Source of the DNA: Carettochelys insculpta
Lineage: Eukaryota > Chordata > Testudines > Carettochelyidae
Length of the DNA stretch: 64,000 nt
Assembly (NCBI RefSeq): GCF_033958435.1
Contig: NC_134139.1
Location: 206,071,501-206,135,500 of the forward strand
Direction of reading: 5' to 3'
In this document: positions 34,092 to 45,199 of the stretch, piece by piece
Numbering within the stretch: the first letter of the stretch is position 1
How the letters are laid out: each line of letters starts with the position of its first letter
Made by a program: the position numbers and the translations under genes
The notes under the pieces: model-generated
Told to the model about the DNA's origin: nothing
The model's input: the letters and a program-made list of their open reading frames with translations, nothing else
Databases searched by the model: none

Positions 34092-35149
34092 TTGAGGGAT
34101 AATACTGTCGAGGCAAATGCAGAGTTCTGTGAACTGGTCCCACTTTTGTGTCGGGTCTCCAGTCAGAGGTCCATGGGACGTAAGCACTTCGTCAAGGCAG
34201 GCTGTAAATTTCTCACAATGACCAGTATGTTGCAGCTTCACGATGTTGAAGGAGGGTCTGACGACCTTGAGCTTCTTATGGTGCAGTGGTGTGATGTGCA
34301 GCATAAAGACTGATCTGACAAGTCTATGATCAGTCCAGCACTCAGCTCCATGCATGACCCTGGTGATCTTAACATCTTGAATGTCCCACCTGCGACTGAT
34401 GACACAGTCAATCAGGTGCCACTGTTTTGATCTCGGGTGCATCCATGTGGTCTTGTATCTATCGACTTGCCTGAAGAGAGTGTTGGTAATCGTTAGGTCA
34501 TTTTCTGCACACAAGCTCAGCAGAAGGTGGCCACTGGCATTCATGTTACCAACACCATGATGCCCCAGCACCCCTTTCCAGGTCCTACAGTCCTTGCCAA
34601 CCCTGGCATTGAAGTCACCCAACAGGAGAAGCTTGTCACTAGGAGAAGTCGCTTTCACAAGATGGTCACGGTCCTCATAGAAACTTTCTTTTGCTTCGTC
34701 GCTGCTAGTCAGTGTGGGGCATAAGCACTGATGACTGTAATGTGGCGAGAGGTGTTGAGGGGGAAGCGGAGTTTGATCAGACATTCACTGATGCAAGTTG
34801 GTAGGTCAGGAAGCTGCTGCAGAAGTGATGTCTTGATGCCAAGTCCCACTCTGTGGATTCTGTCTTCATTTTCTGGGCTGTCTTTCCAGAAGGTGTAACC
34901 TCCTTTTGGTTCGCATATGGATCCTTCCTCTGCCAGTCTGGTCTCGCTCAGGGCGGCTATGTCAATCTTATAACGTGCCAGTTCTCCTGCTATGAGGGCC
35001 GTTCTTCTCTCAGGCCTCATAGCATTCTCCCTGTCCAAGAGGGTGCAAACTTTCCATGCTGCAAATATCATCTTTCTTTTCACTGTTTTTCGACCACTGT
35101 GAGGGTAAAACTGCCAGCTGCAGCGTGCTGGCCATTTTGGTTGGGACAA
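34092..35149 (-). pseudogene. Non-LTR retrotransposon APE endonuclease, frameshifted
   Basis: Two minus-strand frames meet near 34715. The first (35149-34715) has AALSETRL and ITVISAYAPH; the second (to about 34100) has LLLGDFNARVG, HLIDCVISR and CWTDHRLV. These are, in order, the Glu, Tyr/Asn, GDFN and final (S/T)DH boxes of AP-endonuclease-like LINE domains. It is not the CR1 of this window, and I cannot name the clade. The reverse transcriptase is absent and the 3' side is cut by a MITE. Confidence 0.8.
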
Positions 35150-35940
35150 GCAATTTTTGGGACACGTTTTCTAGTCCCCTCCCTAATTTTGAGGGTGAGC
35201 AGTGCTGTTCCTAAAAGGGCCTGCTCAGTCGCCTGGGATGCTGCTGACCACCTCTGTCATCCCGGGGTCAGAGTCGAGCGACCAAAGTCCACAGGCCGCC
35301 TACGTCCAGGTTTGGAGCTATGACTCCCAGTGGTCACCTCCACCTGTCACTTTGCCCCTCCGCCATCGCCGCAGGACTTTGAGGTAGACAGAAGTGATGA
35401 GAACGTGCAAAGAACCTGTGCGGGAGAATGTTTAAAGTGGAAAAGCCGTTGCACAGGGGCAGTTCCACTCTCTCGACCACTGAAGCCTGGTCCCAGTGGT
35501 AGGAAAAGTCATCACGGCTGGGACTTCCTAGGCTGCAGTGGATGGCCATGCTGTCTTTGGTGCCTTGTCGTGCCCTTTGTTCTCCACAGAGCGTTGCAGA
35601 ATCACCTTCCTGGTAATTGGATCTTCCTGTTCATCTCATCCGTCCAATCTGCTGGGGCCGACTTTGCATGCTGGGATAGGCAATTCCCTATCTCACTGCA
35701 GGTTTCTGACCTGCCGGCTACCCTCACCTGGTTCACCCCACCTGTTGAAGCGGTTTATTGGGGTGTGGCTGCTGCATGCTACAGCTTCTTGGAGCCAGAG
35801 GTGACAGCTGGGTGCCAGGTGGGGACCAAAGGTGCATGAACTGCCCCGAAGAGACACGACAAGTGCTACCCCTCCCTGAACACCCCATACACCCCTTTCT
35901 GACCTGTGCAGTACGAGCAAAGGTTGAAAAGCTCGTCCAG
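35150..35940 (-). mobile_element. Probable 5' UTR of the LINE above
   Basis: The stretch lies upstream of the endonuclease frame on the minus strand, has moderate GC content and no frame with domains. The assignment rests on position and on the absence of other element ends, so the outer limit is a guess. Confidence 0.4.
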
Positions 35941-36732
35941 TAGCGTTCCTCCTCCAGCAGGACCATGAATGTTGCTGGACCAGAGAGCTCCAGCTGTGTG
36001 GGGCAGGAGTGGATCCCTGCTGGTGGCAGGGAGCCCTGCTGTGACCCTCCTCTGGGGAGCCCCAGGGGCAGCCCTGGGGCAGGAGACAGGTTGGGAAGCC
36101 CCCTATGGGGAGCCTGGCTGGGGTTGGGGAGCCCCATGGTAGGGAGACCAGCCCCGGTCAGGACCCCCACCAGGACAGCCATGGCAGGGAGGTAGCCCCA
36201 CGGCCGCGGGGAACCCAGCCAGTTGTGGGGAGCCCAGCAGCCACGGGAGGGAGTCCTTCAGGATTGGAGCCCCCACTCCGGGCAGTCTGGGGGCAGGGAG
36301 CCTGCAGCAGCCAGGAGGGAAGCCAGGCCAGCAGGCTGGTAGCCCTCCCCTCCCCCTGCAGACTTCAGAGGCCCTTGAATGAAGCCCAGGGATACTCAAG
36401 GGTCAGATCCTGAGACATGCTAGACACAAAGGAGGCCGAGGTACTCAAGACACCCTACTTCAGTGTGTGGATGGCATCTCTCTATTTGCCACCAGGGCTG
36501 GGTTAACTCTTCTGGGGGCCCAGGGCTACCAGATTTTGTGGGGCCTCCGAAGCTGTGGGGTGGGGCCAAAAGTTAGGGGACCAGTGTGTGAGAGGAGGCA
36601 GGAGGGTTGGTTGGGTGAAGGAGGGGGTGAGAAATGGCAGATGGGGAGTGGAGTCAGCAGATGAGGTCAATGCCAGGACAGAGCTTCCTAGTGCAGGGCT
36701 CACATGGATCTGGGAGGGGTAGGTGGGAAGAA
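35941..36732. other. GC-rich repeat-like sequence, no gene
   Basis: Phrases such as 'ggggagcccc' and 'ccagcc' recur between 36030 and 36330. Bases 36480-36600 read 'ggttaactcttctgggggcc'. Open frames on both strands here are low complexity. Confidence 0.4.
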
Positions 36733-37013
36733 AGGGGACATGATAGCAGCTTTCAAGTCCCTAAAAGGGTGTTTCAAGGATGAGGGAGAAAAATCATTCT
36801 CCTTAGCCTCTGATGATAGGATAAGAAGCAATGGGCTTCAATTGCAGGAAAGGAGGTTTAGGTGGGACATTAATTAAAATTCCTACGTCAGGGTGGCTAA
36901 ACACTGGAGGTTGTAGAATTTCCATCACTGGAGATATTTAAGAACAGATTGGTGCTTGGTCCTGCCATGATGGCCTCTTGAGGTCTCTTCCAGTTCTGGT
37001 GTTCTATGATTAT
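36733..37013 (+). mobile_element. CR1 LINE 3' end, tail-to-tail with the next
   Basis: The text runs from 'aaaggggacatgatagcagc' to 'cttccagttctggtgttcta' and 'tgattat'. Its 3' end touches the 3' end of the following minus-strand CR1. Confidence 0.88.
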
Positions 37014-37725
37014 CATAGAATCACAGGGCTGGAAGGGACCTCAGGAGGTCATTGAGTCCAGCCCTCTGCCTAAAGCAGGGTCAACCCCAACTAAGTCATC
37101 CCAGCCAGGACCTTGTCAAGCTGGGACTTAAAAACCTCGAGGAATGGAGAATCCACCACCTCTCTAGGCAACACATTTCAATGCTTCACCACCCGCCTGA
37201 TGAAGTAGTTTTTCCTAATATCCAAACTACACCTCTCCCTCTGTAACTTCAGGCCATTGCTCCTCGTTCTGCCACCTGACACCACTGAGAACAATTTCTC
37301 ACCCTCCTCTTTAGAGCTCCCCTTCAGGAAGTTGAAGGCTGCTATTAAATCACCCCTCAGTCTTCTCTTCTGTAAACTAAACAAGCCCAAATCCTTCAAC
37401 CTATCCTCAAAGGTCTTGTGCTCCAGCCCCTTACTTAGTTTTGTCGCCCTCCAGTGAACCTGCTCTCGCACATCCACATCCTTTTTATACTGGGGGGCCC
37501 AAAACTGGACACAACATTCCAGATGTGGCCACTACCCGTTGGGCCCGACCATCAAGCCATCTTTCTATCCATCTTATAGTCCATGTATCCAATCTATACC
37601 TCCTTAACTTATGGGCAAGAATGTTATGGGAGACTGTAACAAAAGCTTTGCTGAAGTCAAGGTATATCACATCCCCTGACTTCCCCATGTCCACAGAGCT
37701 TGTTACCTCATCATAGAAGCTAATC
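37014..37725 (-). mobile_element. CR1 LINE 3' part
   Basis: The 3' end is 'catagaatcacagggctgga' on plus. The minus strand encodes degraded CR1 ORF2 end, including [20 protein letters not shown] and, further up, [17 protein letters not shown] of the reverse transcriptase. The copy is from a subfamily like those at 5229 and 7980. Confidence 0.9.
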
Positions 37726-38494
37726 AGCTATACAGATATACAGATATCAAATGCTGCGACTGGCTGTGAAATCCTGGAAGGACCGGCTCAGCGCACAGCT
37801 ATTTTTAGCTTTGCAGAAGCAGAACATCTATTAACAGAGGCTTGGCTCAATTCTGGAGTCGTCCAGCAGAGTGACAAGCATCCTTGTCTGTGCACCCAGC
37901 AGAATGGGAACGGATGGACCCCTGGAAATCTTAGGGCAGCAGAAAGCAGCAGCCAGAGTCTTCCTGAATAACCCAAAGGAAGCAGGGAGACACCTCCGAA
38001 TGCAAATGGGAGGAGAATTTTTTGCCCTGCATTTGTGTTTACATTTGCATTCACATGGATGAACTGTGGCCACGGAAAGAGGCCCATGTGGCAGCACCGG
38101 ACTCTTCTATTTCGACTGGAGAGGCAGGGGTAATCAAGAAGGTCACAAGACAGGGCATGAAGCATTACCATTGCAGGGTTGGGGCAGCCATGTGAACACA
38201 AAAGGGGTGACTTTTTACCCTGGAAGTGGAAAGCACCACCCTGGCTGCCAGGCCTTGCTGCAGAGGCAGCCATCCTTTGGGCTTCGAGGGCCGCACAAGA
38301 TTTCTGTCCCATGCTGTCCCTCTGCTGCCAGTTCTCCCAGCAGGCACCTCAGCATTTTTTTTTGCAATGAACTGAGAGATCCTACAATATTTTTGCATGG
38401 AAGATGCAACAACAAAAGCAATGATGTCCCAGGGTGCCTGATCCCAGAGCTAGTTGTTACTGAGCGTAAAGACCCTCTTTGCCATGGTTAAGAT
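37726..38494. other. Intron sequence, no gene
   Basis: Open frames of 140-174 codons exist on both strands (for example 37788-38312) but overlap each other and have no domain. Probably unique intron. Confidence 0.4.
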
Positions 38495-38722
38495 CCAATT
38501 TTAGGATCCGTCCACACAGCCAAAGCTGTGCATGGGTCACGCCACTTGAACTACCTTGAGTTCAGCTGACATAGGAAACACTCTGCTTCAATGCTTGCCC
38601 TGCTCTAGCCTGGTTTGCAGTAGGCATGCCAAAGCCCACGCCGTGCTGTCTTTTCGGCAATTATTACCTGCGCTAACTCAGGTAAGCCCCTCCCACTCTG
38701 CACAGCAACGGCTATGGCGACA
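38495..38722. mobile_element. Possible MITE
   Basis: It begins 'ggatccgtccacacagccaa' and ends 'caacggctatggcgacacag'. 'gtccacacagcc' and its rough inverse at the right suggest inverted ends, but no duplication is visible. Confidence 0.35.
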
Positions 38723-38954
38723 CAGCCAAAGTCACTCAACTGCAGCGGCAAACCTGAGCCTGGGAGCAGAGGCTGATCAATCCAGGACGGCAGAGCCTGG
38801 GAGTGCTCATAATTTTGCATGGCCAGGCCTGGAATAAGGGAGTGGAGCCTGTCACACCCCTCTGGGTCCCTACTCCAGTTGAAGGACTGCAGAGGGAGCT
38901 CCCCTCCCTCTTCTTGAGAGGCAGTCACTGGGGAAACCTTTAAACAGCAATCAC

Positions 38955-39030
38955 AGGACACTAGAACTGGAAGGGACCTCAAGAGGTCATCATGTCCAGA
39001 CCCCTGCCCTCCTGGCTAATGGGGGAATTC
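38955..39030 (-). mobile_element. CR1 LINE 3' end fragment
   Basis: The plus strand reads 'cactagaactggaagggacc' and 'tcaagaggtcatcatgtcca', then stops before element B. Confidence 0.8.
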
Positions 39031-39389
39031 TGTGCAGCTGACCATAGCGGTGTCTACACGCGCACGCTACTTCGAAGTAGCGGCACTAACTTCGAAATAG
39101 CGCCCGTCGCTATTTCGGAGTTAACTTCGACGTTAGGCGGTGAGACGTCGAAGTCGCTAAGCCCATGAGGGGATCGGAATAGCGCCCTACTTCGACGTTC
39201 AACGTCGAAGTAGGGACCGTGTAGTCGTTGCGCATCCCGCGACGTCGAAATTGCGGGGTCCTCCATGGCGGCCATCAGCTGAGGGGTTGAGAGACGCTCT
39301 CTCCAGCCCCTCAGCTCAATGGTGGCCACATGGAGCGGCCCCTTAAAGGTCCCCTTCCCCTCCCTTCCTGTGCAGGAAGCTGAGGGAAT

Positions 39390-41524
39390 GTGCAAGCGGC
39401 AGCCCAGACACGCGGCCAGCCTGCACGTCCCTCAGCCATCCAAACCAGCCACCCCACCTGTGATGGCTGCCTGGCAGCGCCCCCAGCACCCCCAGGAGAC
39501 CCCCCCAAGGGGAGCCAGGGCAGCCAGCCCAGCCAGGCGGGCAGCCAGGCTGGGAAGCGGCAGCGGGGCCCCTCCTGGACGGAGGCCGAGCTGCGGGACC
39601 TGCTGGGGCTCTGGAGCGAGGAGGAGGTGCTCCAGGTAATGGGGAGCAAGAGGCGGAACGCGGATGCGTTCGCTCGGCTGGCCGACGGCCTGGCTGCCCG
39701 GGGTCACCCTGCCCGCACTCCTGACCACGTCAGGAGTAAGGTCAAGGAGCTGCGGCAGGGTTACTCCCAGGCCCGGGATGCGGCCAGCCGATCTGGGGCC
39801 GCCCCCATCACTTGCCCCTTTTACAGGGAGCTCAGGGACATCCTGGGCCCCCGGCACACCTCCTCCCCTCCGGCCACCCTTGATACTTCGGCCGACGAGC
39901 CCCAGCAGGCCCTGCAGCTGGAGTCCACCCCGGAGGTAAGCCCCGCACCCCGGGGGCCCCCCCGGAGCCCACCCCCGGGACATCACAGCAGGAGGAGGAG
40001 GAGGAGGGGGGCTCCTCCTCCACAGAATCCGGGCTGCAGATCCTCCTCCTGCCATCCCGGAGCAGCAGCCGGGTGTCGCCCCCCAGGGATCTCTGGACCA
40101 TGGGAGTGGACCGACAGGTATGTCCCCCCCTCTGGTGTACACCCCTGGGCTTGAGGGGCGGCGGGTAATAGATATGTGTCCAGGGCCCCCCACATGCTCA
40201 CATGGCCATGGCCCCAAGGACAGCAGGGCCATGTCCCTCACAGCAGTGCATCAGTCCCTGCCCCCCGCACCCCGCACGACAGTGCCATGCCCCATCCCCG
40301 GGGCAGGGGGGAGCGGAACCTCGAGGGGCCCCCGGGAGGAGGGGGTGGGACACCCCGCAGCAGCAACAGCAGCAGCAGCAGCATGTGATGGAGTCGGGGG
40401 AGTGCAAAAGGGAGACTCAGGCTAGATATGAGCAACAAGAGCCGAATAGCTCCCGGGGCAAAGGATGATCGTGGGGCTACAGCTGGCAGGTGACACCTCT
40501 GCCCTGGACAAACAGGAGGGAGGAGCCGAGCTGGCTTGGAATTGGGGGGTGAAGGCGGGGGCCACAGGTAGAGGCTAGGGGAAGGGAGAGCTGGTACGCA
40601 GCCGGCCAGAGGAGGGGGAAAGCTGCATCCCAGAGGGGCCCCCCTTGGGGTCTTCTCCCCAGGATGGGTTGGAAGGACTATCTCTTCCGACAGCTGGTGC
40701 TGTCACTCCTGGGAGAAACTGGGCATCTGTGGCCTAAGAAACCTCTCCTGTCAGACCCTGCGGAGTGAAGTGAGAGTCGCTCCCACCAGGGGATGGGGTG
40801 CAGTGCAGGGGGACCCCTGAACCCCATCCATCACAGCAGCATCTCCCGGGGATGGGGATGGGGAACCTGCAGCACAGGGCTGGGGGGACAAAGGCCACGG
40901 CTCGGGGCCCACACTAACGCCTGTCTCTATTCTTCTTCCCCCCCTCCTCTCCTGTGTCCCGCACCTGCACCATCGGAAGGACCGGAAGAGAGCGCCGGCG
41001 AGGCATCAGTGGTCCCGGAGAGCCCTCCGGGGCCATCGCTCTAGGCAAGCCCCTCGGCCGAGGACCGACCGGCCCCACGGCGGGCTAGACGGCGGACCCC
41101 GCGCCACCACCAGCCGACAGCGACGGACCCCCAGCTGCTGGCCATCCACCGTCGGCAGCTGGAGGTCGCGGAGCAGCACCTGCAGCTGCAGGAGCGGGCG
41201 CTGGCCTGGCGCCAAGAGGCATGGGCGGCCTACATGGAGACTTTCAACCGCCTGGTGGACTACCTGGCCCCCCATGCCGCGCCGGCCGCCGCAGCGCCCG
41301 ACATGCCTGCTCCACCAGCCGCACCACCAGCTGCTCCGCACGTCGCCGTCCCGTCCGCTGTCGCCCCGCCACCCACCGCCGAGGGCCGGAGCGCCGAGGG
41401 ACCCCTGGAGCCAGCTGAGACTCGCCGGGCATATCTTCCGGTCCGGCCCGCCCCCAGCCAGCCCCGGACAGGGCTGCGGCCGCGGTGGGGCTCCCGGCCG
41501 CCCACGCCCAGTGCCGGACTTTAG
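39390..41524 (+). pseudogene. Harbinger B Myb/SANT-like protein, one in-frame stop
   Basis: Exon 1 is 39390-39935 (182 codons, donor GTAAGC). It has SWTEAELRDLLGLWSEEEVL, RNADAFARLADGLAARGHPA and VRSKVKELRQGYSQARD, a Myb/trihelix-like domain. A likely exon 2, 39989-40117, adds an acidic QEEEEE stretch in phase and ends at a GTATGT donor. A last exon from about 40978 to 41524 has a TAG at 41042-41044, then a coiled coil with LLAIHRRQLEVAEQHLQLQE and a Pro/Ala-rich end. Family knowledge: this protein assists the transposase. The start at 39390 is the first in-frame ATG; an upstream frame is shifted. The exon 3 junction phase is not resolved. Confidence 0.75.
40118..40977 (+). other. Putative intron of the B Myb-like gene
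   Basis: It runs between a GTATGT donor and a pyrimidine-rich zone ('cttcttccccccctcctctc') near 40935. It includes a (CAG)n-like run at about 40358-40384. The overlapping Pro/Gly-rich frames are not credible. Confidence 0.5.
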
Positions 41525-41919
41525 GGGCGAGGGGCCCGGGACGTGGCCCCCCCCTTGTATATAGTTGGAACTTATTATTTTGTGCCCCCCGTTTGCCCCG
41601 TCCCCCCCATGTAAATAGTTCTCCCCTTTATCCTCCCTGGTTTTCTTTTTATTACTGAGCACACTTTTTTCTTACTATTGTTTTATTTGTACATATTACT
41701 TTGGTTCCACACGTTGTATATAGTTTGTTCTTGTTTTATATATTTATAGTTAAAAAAAAAAGTTCTCAAAGAAAAAGCAGTTTAAGTTCAGCCACAAGTG
41801 TGTGCTGTCATTTGTCCAGGAAAAGTGGGAGGGGGGGTGTGGTGGGGTGCTCCATGGTGTGGGCGTTGGGGCAGGAGTGTGGTGGAGGAAGGGGTGGGCA
41901 GTGGGGGGCTGGGCAGAGT

Positions 41920-43329
41920 TCACCCCGCGGCCTCATCATCGAAGTGGGTCCGCAGGGCCTCCTGTACCCGGATCCCTTCGGGGTCCACCTGCCGACTGGG
42001 GGCAGCGGGTGGCTGCACGTCGGCCCTGCTGGCCTCCACAGCCCAGCCCTGGAAAAAGGCCTCCCCCTTGCTCTCCACCAAATTGTGCAGGGCGCAGCAG
42101 GCACCCACAATCAGGGGGATGTTGTTGGGGCCCGCATCCAGGCGGGTCAGGAGACATCTCCAGCGTCCTTTCAGGCGGCCAAATGAGCGCTCCACCACCT
42201 GGCGCGCGTGGTTCAGGCGCTGGTTGAAGCGCTCCTGGCTAGCCGAGAGATGGCCCGTGTAGGGGTGCATGAGCCAGGGCCGGAGGGGGTATGCCGCATC
42301 TGCGATGACGCAGAGGGGCATGGTGGTGTCCCCCACAGGGATCTCCCGCTGGGGGATGTAGGTCCCCGCCTCCAGCCGGCGGCACAGGCCCAAGTTCCGG
42401 AAAACCCGGGCGTCATGGGTGCTGCCAGGCCAGCCCACATAAATGTCCTGGAAACGTCCCCGGCTGTCCACCAAGGCCTGGAGGACCACAGAATGGTAGC
42501 CCTTGCGATTCAGGTAGCGTCCTCCACTGTGATGCGGGGCGCGGATGGGGATGTGAGTCCCATCCAGAGCCCCGAAGCAGTTGGGGAAGCCCAGGGTGGC
42601 AAAGGCTGCGATGGTGGCATCTGGGTCCCCCAGCCTCACGAGCCTGTGCAGGAGCATGGCGTTGATGGCACGCATGACCTGCAGGGAAAGCACATGGGAC
42701 GGCACCAATGAGGGGTGAGCAGGGTGTGCGTGGCCCTGCCCTGCCCTCCCCTGTCCTGCCCTGCCCTCCTCTGCCCTCCCCTCCCCTCCTCTGCCCTGCC
42801 CTGGCCTCCCCTCCCCTCCCCTGCTCTCCTCTGCCTGGGCCCCCCTCCCCTGCCCTGCCCTCCCCCCGTGGGTTCTCTTACCTCCATGAGGACAGCCCCG
42901 ACGGTGGCCTTGCCGACACCAAACTGCTGCCCCACGGATCGGTAGCTGTCGGGAGTGGCCAGCTTCCAGACAGTGATGCCGACCCGTTTCTGCACTGTGA
43001 GGGCACGCCGCACGGCGGTGTCCTGGTGCCTGAGTGCGGGGGTGAGCCACTGGCACAGCTCCATAAATGTCTGCCGGCTCATCCTGAAGTTCTTGAGCCA
43101 GCGGTCGTCGTCTCACTCCCCAAGCACCAGCCGCTCCCACCAGTCGGTGCTGGTGGGGTAGCTCCACAGCCGCTGGCGTGTGAGACAGGGGTGGAGGCGG
43201 GGTGCTGCAGGGTTGGGGGTTGAGCCCTGCTGCCCTGGGGGCAGCTCCTCCTCCGGTGTAGCAAGGAGGCATGGCTGGGAGGGCTGGGAGGCATGGCATG
43301 GCATGGCTGGGAGGGCTGGGTGGACCTCT

Positions 43330-43368
<39 letters not shown>

Positions 43369-43376
43369 GGGTCCAT
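41920..43376 (-). pseudogene. Harbinger B DDE transposase (HARBI1-like), one in-frame stop
   Basis: Exon 1 is 43376-42882 (165 codons) and exon 2 is 42678-41920 (253 codons with the stop). The intron has GTAAGA and ccctgcag ends, phase 0. The 417-residue product starts MDPQ plus a Gln run. The helix-rich N-terminal half has TFMELCQWL and QQFGVGKATVGAV. The nuclease core has GALDGTHIPI (Asp about 204), GSTHDARVF (Asp about 254), CVIADAAYPL (Asp about 292) and ERSFGRLKGRWRCL (Glu about 328). A TGA at 43115-43113 stands where the A copy has Trp (EWDDD). Otherwise the frame is open, so decay is recent. Confidence 0.9.
42722..42862 (-). repeat. C/T-rich minisatellite in the transposase intron
   Basis: On plus the block is a run of 'ccctgccctcccc' and 'tcctctgccctcc' phrases with irregular 5- and 10-bp periodicity. 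It explains the long RA/GQ-rich frame that reads through the intron. Confidence 0.7.
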
Positions 43377-43737
43377 GACTGCATCGCCCGGGGTCTGTGT
43401 GCCTATGGCTCCTCAGACCGCGTGCTGTGCAGGCTGAGTGTGTCTGGGAGGGGCCCTTTAAGGGAGTGGCTAGCTGTTGCCCCGGAAGCGCTAGTCCACC
43501 CTGTGACCCTGTCTGCAGCTGTGCCTGGCATCCCTATTTCGATGTGTGCTACTTTGGCATGTAGACATTCCCTCGCAGCGCCTATTTCGATGTTGGGCTG
43601 TGCAACGTTGAAGTTGAACATCGACGTTGCCAGCCCTGGAGGATGTGTAGACGTTATTCATCGAAATAGCCTATTTCGATGTCGCTACATTGAAATAAGC
43701 TATTTCGATGTAGGCTTCACGTGTAGACATAGCCCAT

Positions 43738-44691
43738 AGGATTTTTACATTCCCCTTGACTACCCACCCCTGAAACACACGGATCTGAAGTCACCACTAA
43801 ATTATCTTTGCTTGCTTATGTCCTTTATGCACCTTCTACAGTCTTTGCTCCGGTGGAGTTTCTGCTTGGATAAGCAGAGGAAAGGAATTCTCTTACATCT
43901 TACTCTTCTCTAAAGTAAGACCTGGTTAAATGACGTGCGGGGCATTACTGACTTCCTGAATGAATGGATCTCCCTCCTCTGAAGAATAATAAACACACTT
44001 CTGCTATTTACTCTCTAAACACAGCGGCAGAATGCACACTCAAGTCCTCTTCCCAGTCGTAGCAGCTGACTCTCCTCTGACAAATGCCTCTTTCAGTCCT
44101 GCTGTCCGTGATGTGCCAATTCAGACTACGTAGGGTGTGGGATGGGCTCTGGTTCAGAACTGCCGCATTCCCAAGGCAAAGGGGACGACAGGGCACCCCC
44201 AAACAGAAATGCACTTTGCCAAGCTTAAGGCAGGGAGACAACGAGAAATACCCATTTCATTTGCCTCAGGCTTAAAGGCTCTTCCTGGCCTGACCCTGGC
44301 CCTGCTGCAAGCAGAGATCTGAAAGGTATCCCTTTGCGTTAGACTGATGACAGAAATCTGCTTGTCCCTAGAAGCTACGATGAATGGGATCCTCGGTCCT
44401 CTTAACCTAAAGGGCCGCCAACCCTCCTTGTTCCCATTAATGTAATTTGACAAAGATTTCATTGTTCTGCGCTTAGCCGCGGCTGGCAGCATGCAAAGCA
44501 GCTTTGGAGCAGCGACTGTGTTCCTGGTAAGTTTTTCACTACAGAGCACTGGGTTTTTAATACGTAGAACAGATTACACTAGTCTGAGGAGCTTGTTTTA
44601 TTAAAGAGGCGAAGGGGCAGGGAAGTAAGGATTACCAGCAGGTCTGGCTGAATTATAGGAACGCATGTATCCCAGGATTTCCACTCATCCA
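43738..44691. other. Intron sequence, no gene
   Basis: Nothing recognised. Frames are short, and the 131-codon minus frame at 44154-44549 has no domain. Confidence 0.4.
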
Positions 44692-44862
44692 ATATCAGAG
44701 AGGGAGCCGTGTTAGTCTGTTACTTCGAGAACAACAAGAAGTCCTGTGGCACCTTACAGACTAAGATATTTTGGAACATCAGCTTTCGTGGGTAAAGAGC
44801 AGGTCTTTGCCCACAAAAGCTTATGCTCCAAAATATCTGTTAGTCTATAAGGTCCCTCATCA
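44692..44862. mobile_element. Palindromic Penelope-like terminal-repeat pair
   Basis: 'ggagccgtgttagtctgtta' and 'aagtcctgtggcaccttaca' on the left are followed by the inverse arm 'tatctgttagtctataaggt'. The arms meet at 'aaagagcaggtctttgccca', a broken hammerhead-like stem. The right arm is shorter than the left. Compare 7722 and 45932. Confidence 0.8.
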
Positions 44863-44879
44863 AATACCTTATTCACAGG

Positions 44880-45055
44880 AGGAGGGATAGCTCAGTGGCT
44901 TGAGCATTAGACCTGCTAAACCCAGGGCTGTGAGCTCAATCCTTGAGGTGGCCATTTAGGGATGTGGGGCACATAGGTTAAAAAAAGAGATGGTGCTGGG
45001 AAGAGGACTGGACTCCACGGCCTCCTGAGGTCCCTCCCAGGTCTGTGAGGTGTGT
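44880..45055 (+). repeat. Turtle tRNA-related SINE, near complete
   Basis: The head reads 'gagggatagctcagtggctt' with an A box (tagctcagtgg). It continues 'gggctgtgagctcaatcctt' with a B-box-like segment, then 'gaggtggccatttagggatg' and a tail 'ggcctcctgaggtccctccc'. This is the tortoise Pol III/SINE layout, whose 3' end is known to resemble CR1-type LINEs, which supply the reverse transcriptase. Confidence 0.85.
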
Positions 45056-45199
45056 GTGTATATGGTATTTGATCAGCTATATCACCAACCAAATAATATG
45101 AAGCAGAATTATACACAGTCATTTCCTCCTGTCAGTCCTAAAATATGATATTCATCAATAGACCCCTTTCATTCAACCAGTTCAGCATTTTTCAGATGA

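Larger units (their letters stand above)
39046..43734. mobile_element. Harbinger element B, complete two-gene copy (4,689 bp)
   Basis: The ends are AGCGGTGTCTACACGCGC and, reversed, GGCTATGTCTACACGTGAAG. A CAT duplication flanks it at 39043-39045 and 43735-43737. It holds a Myb/SANT-like gene on plus and a DDE transposase on minus, convergent with about 400 bp between their stops. Both subterminal zones are full of 'atcgaaat', 'cttcgaag' and 'aacgtcga' inverted motifs. The same ends make up the 710-bp MITEs, so this is their parental family. Confidence 0.93.

Noticed and set aside
41920..43299. Continuous 459-codon transposase frame
   Set aside because: The part between 42678 and 42881 is a read-through of a C/T-rich intron; the spliced model with exon 1 from 43376 aligns better with element A.
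44880..44955. Possible tRNA gene
   Set aside because: The A and B boxes are there but the cloverleaf is not complete and the sequence runs into a SINE body and CR1-like tail.
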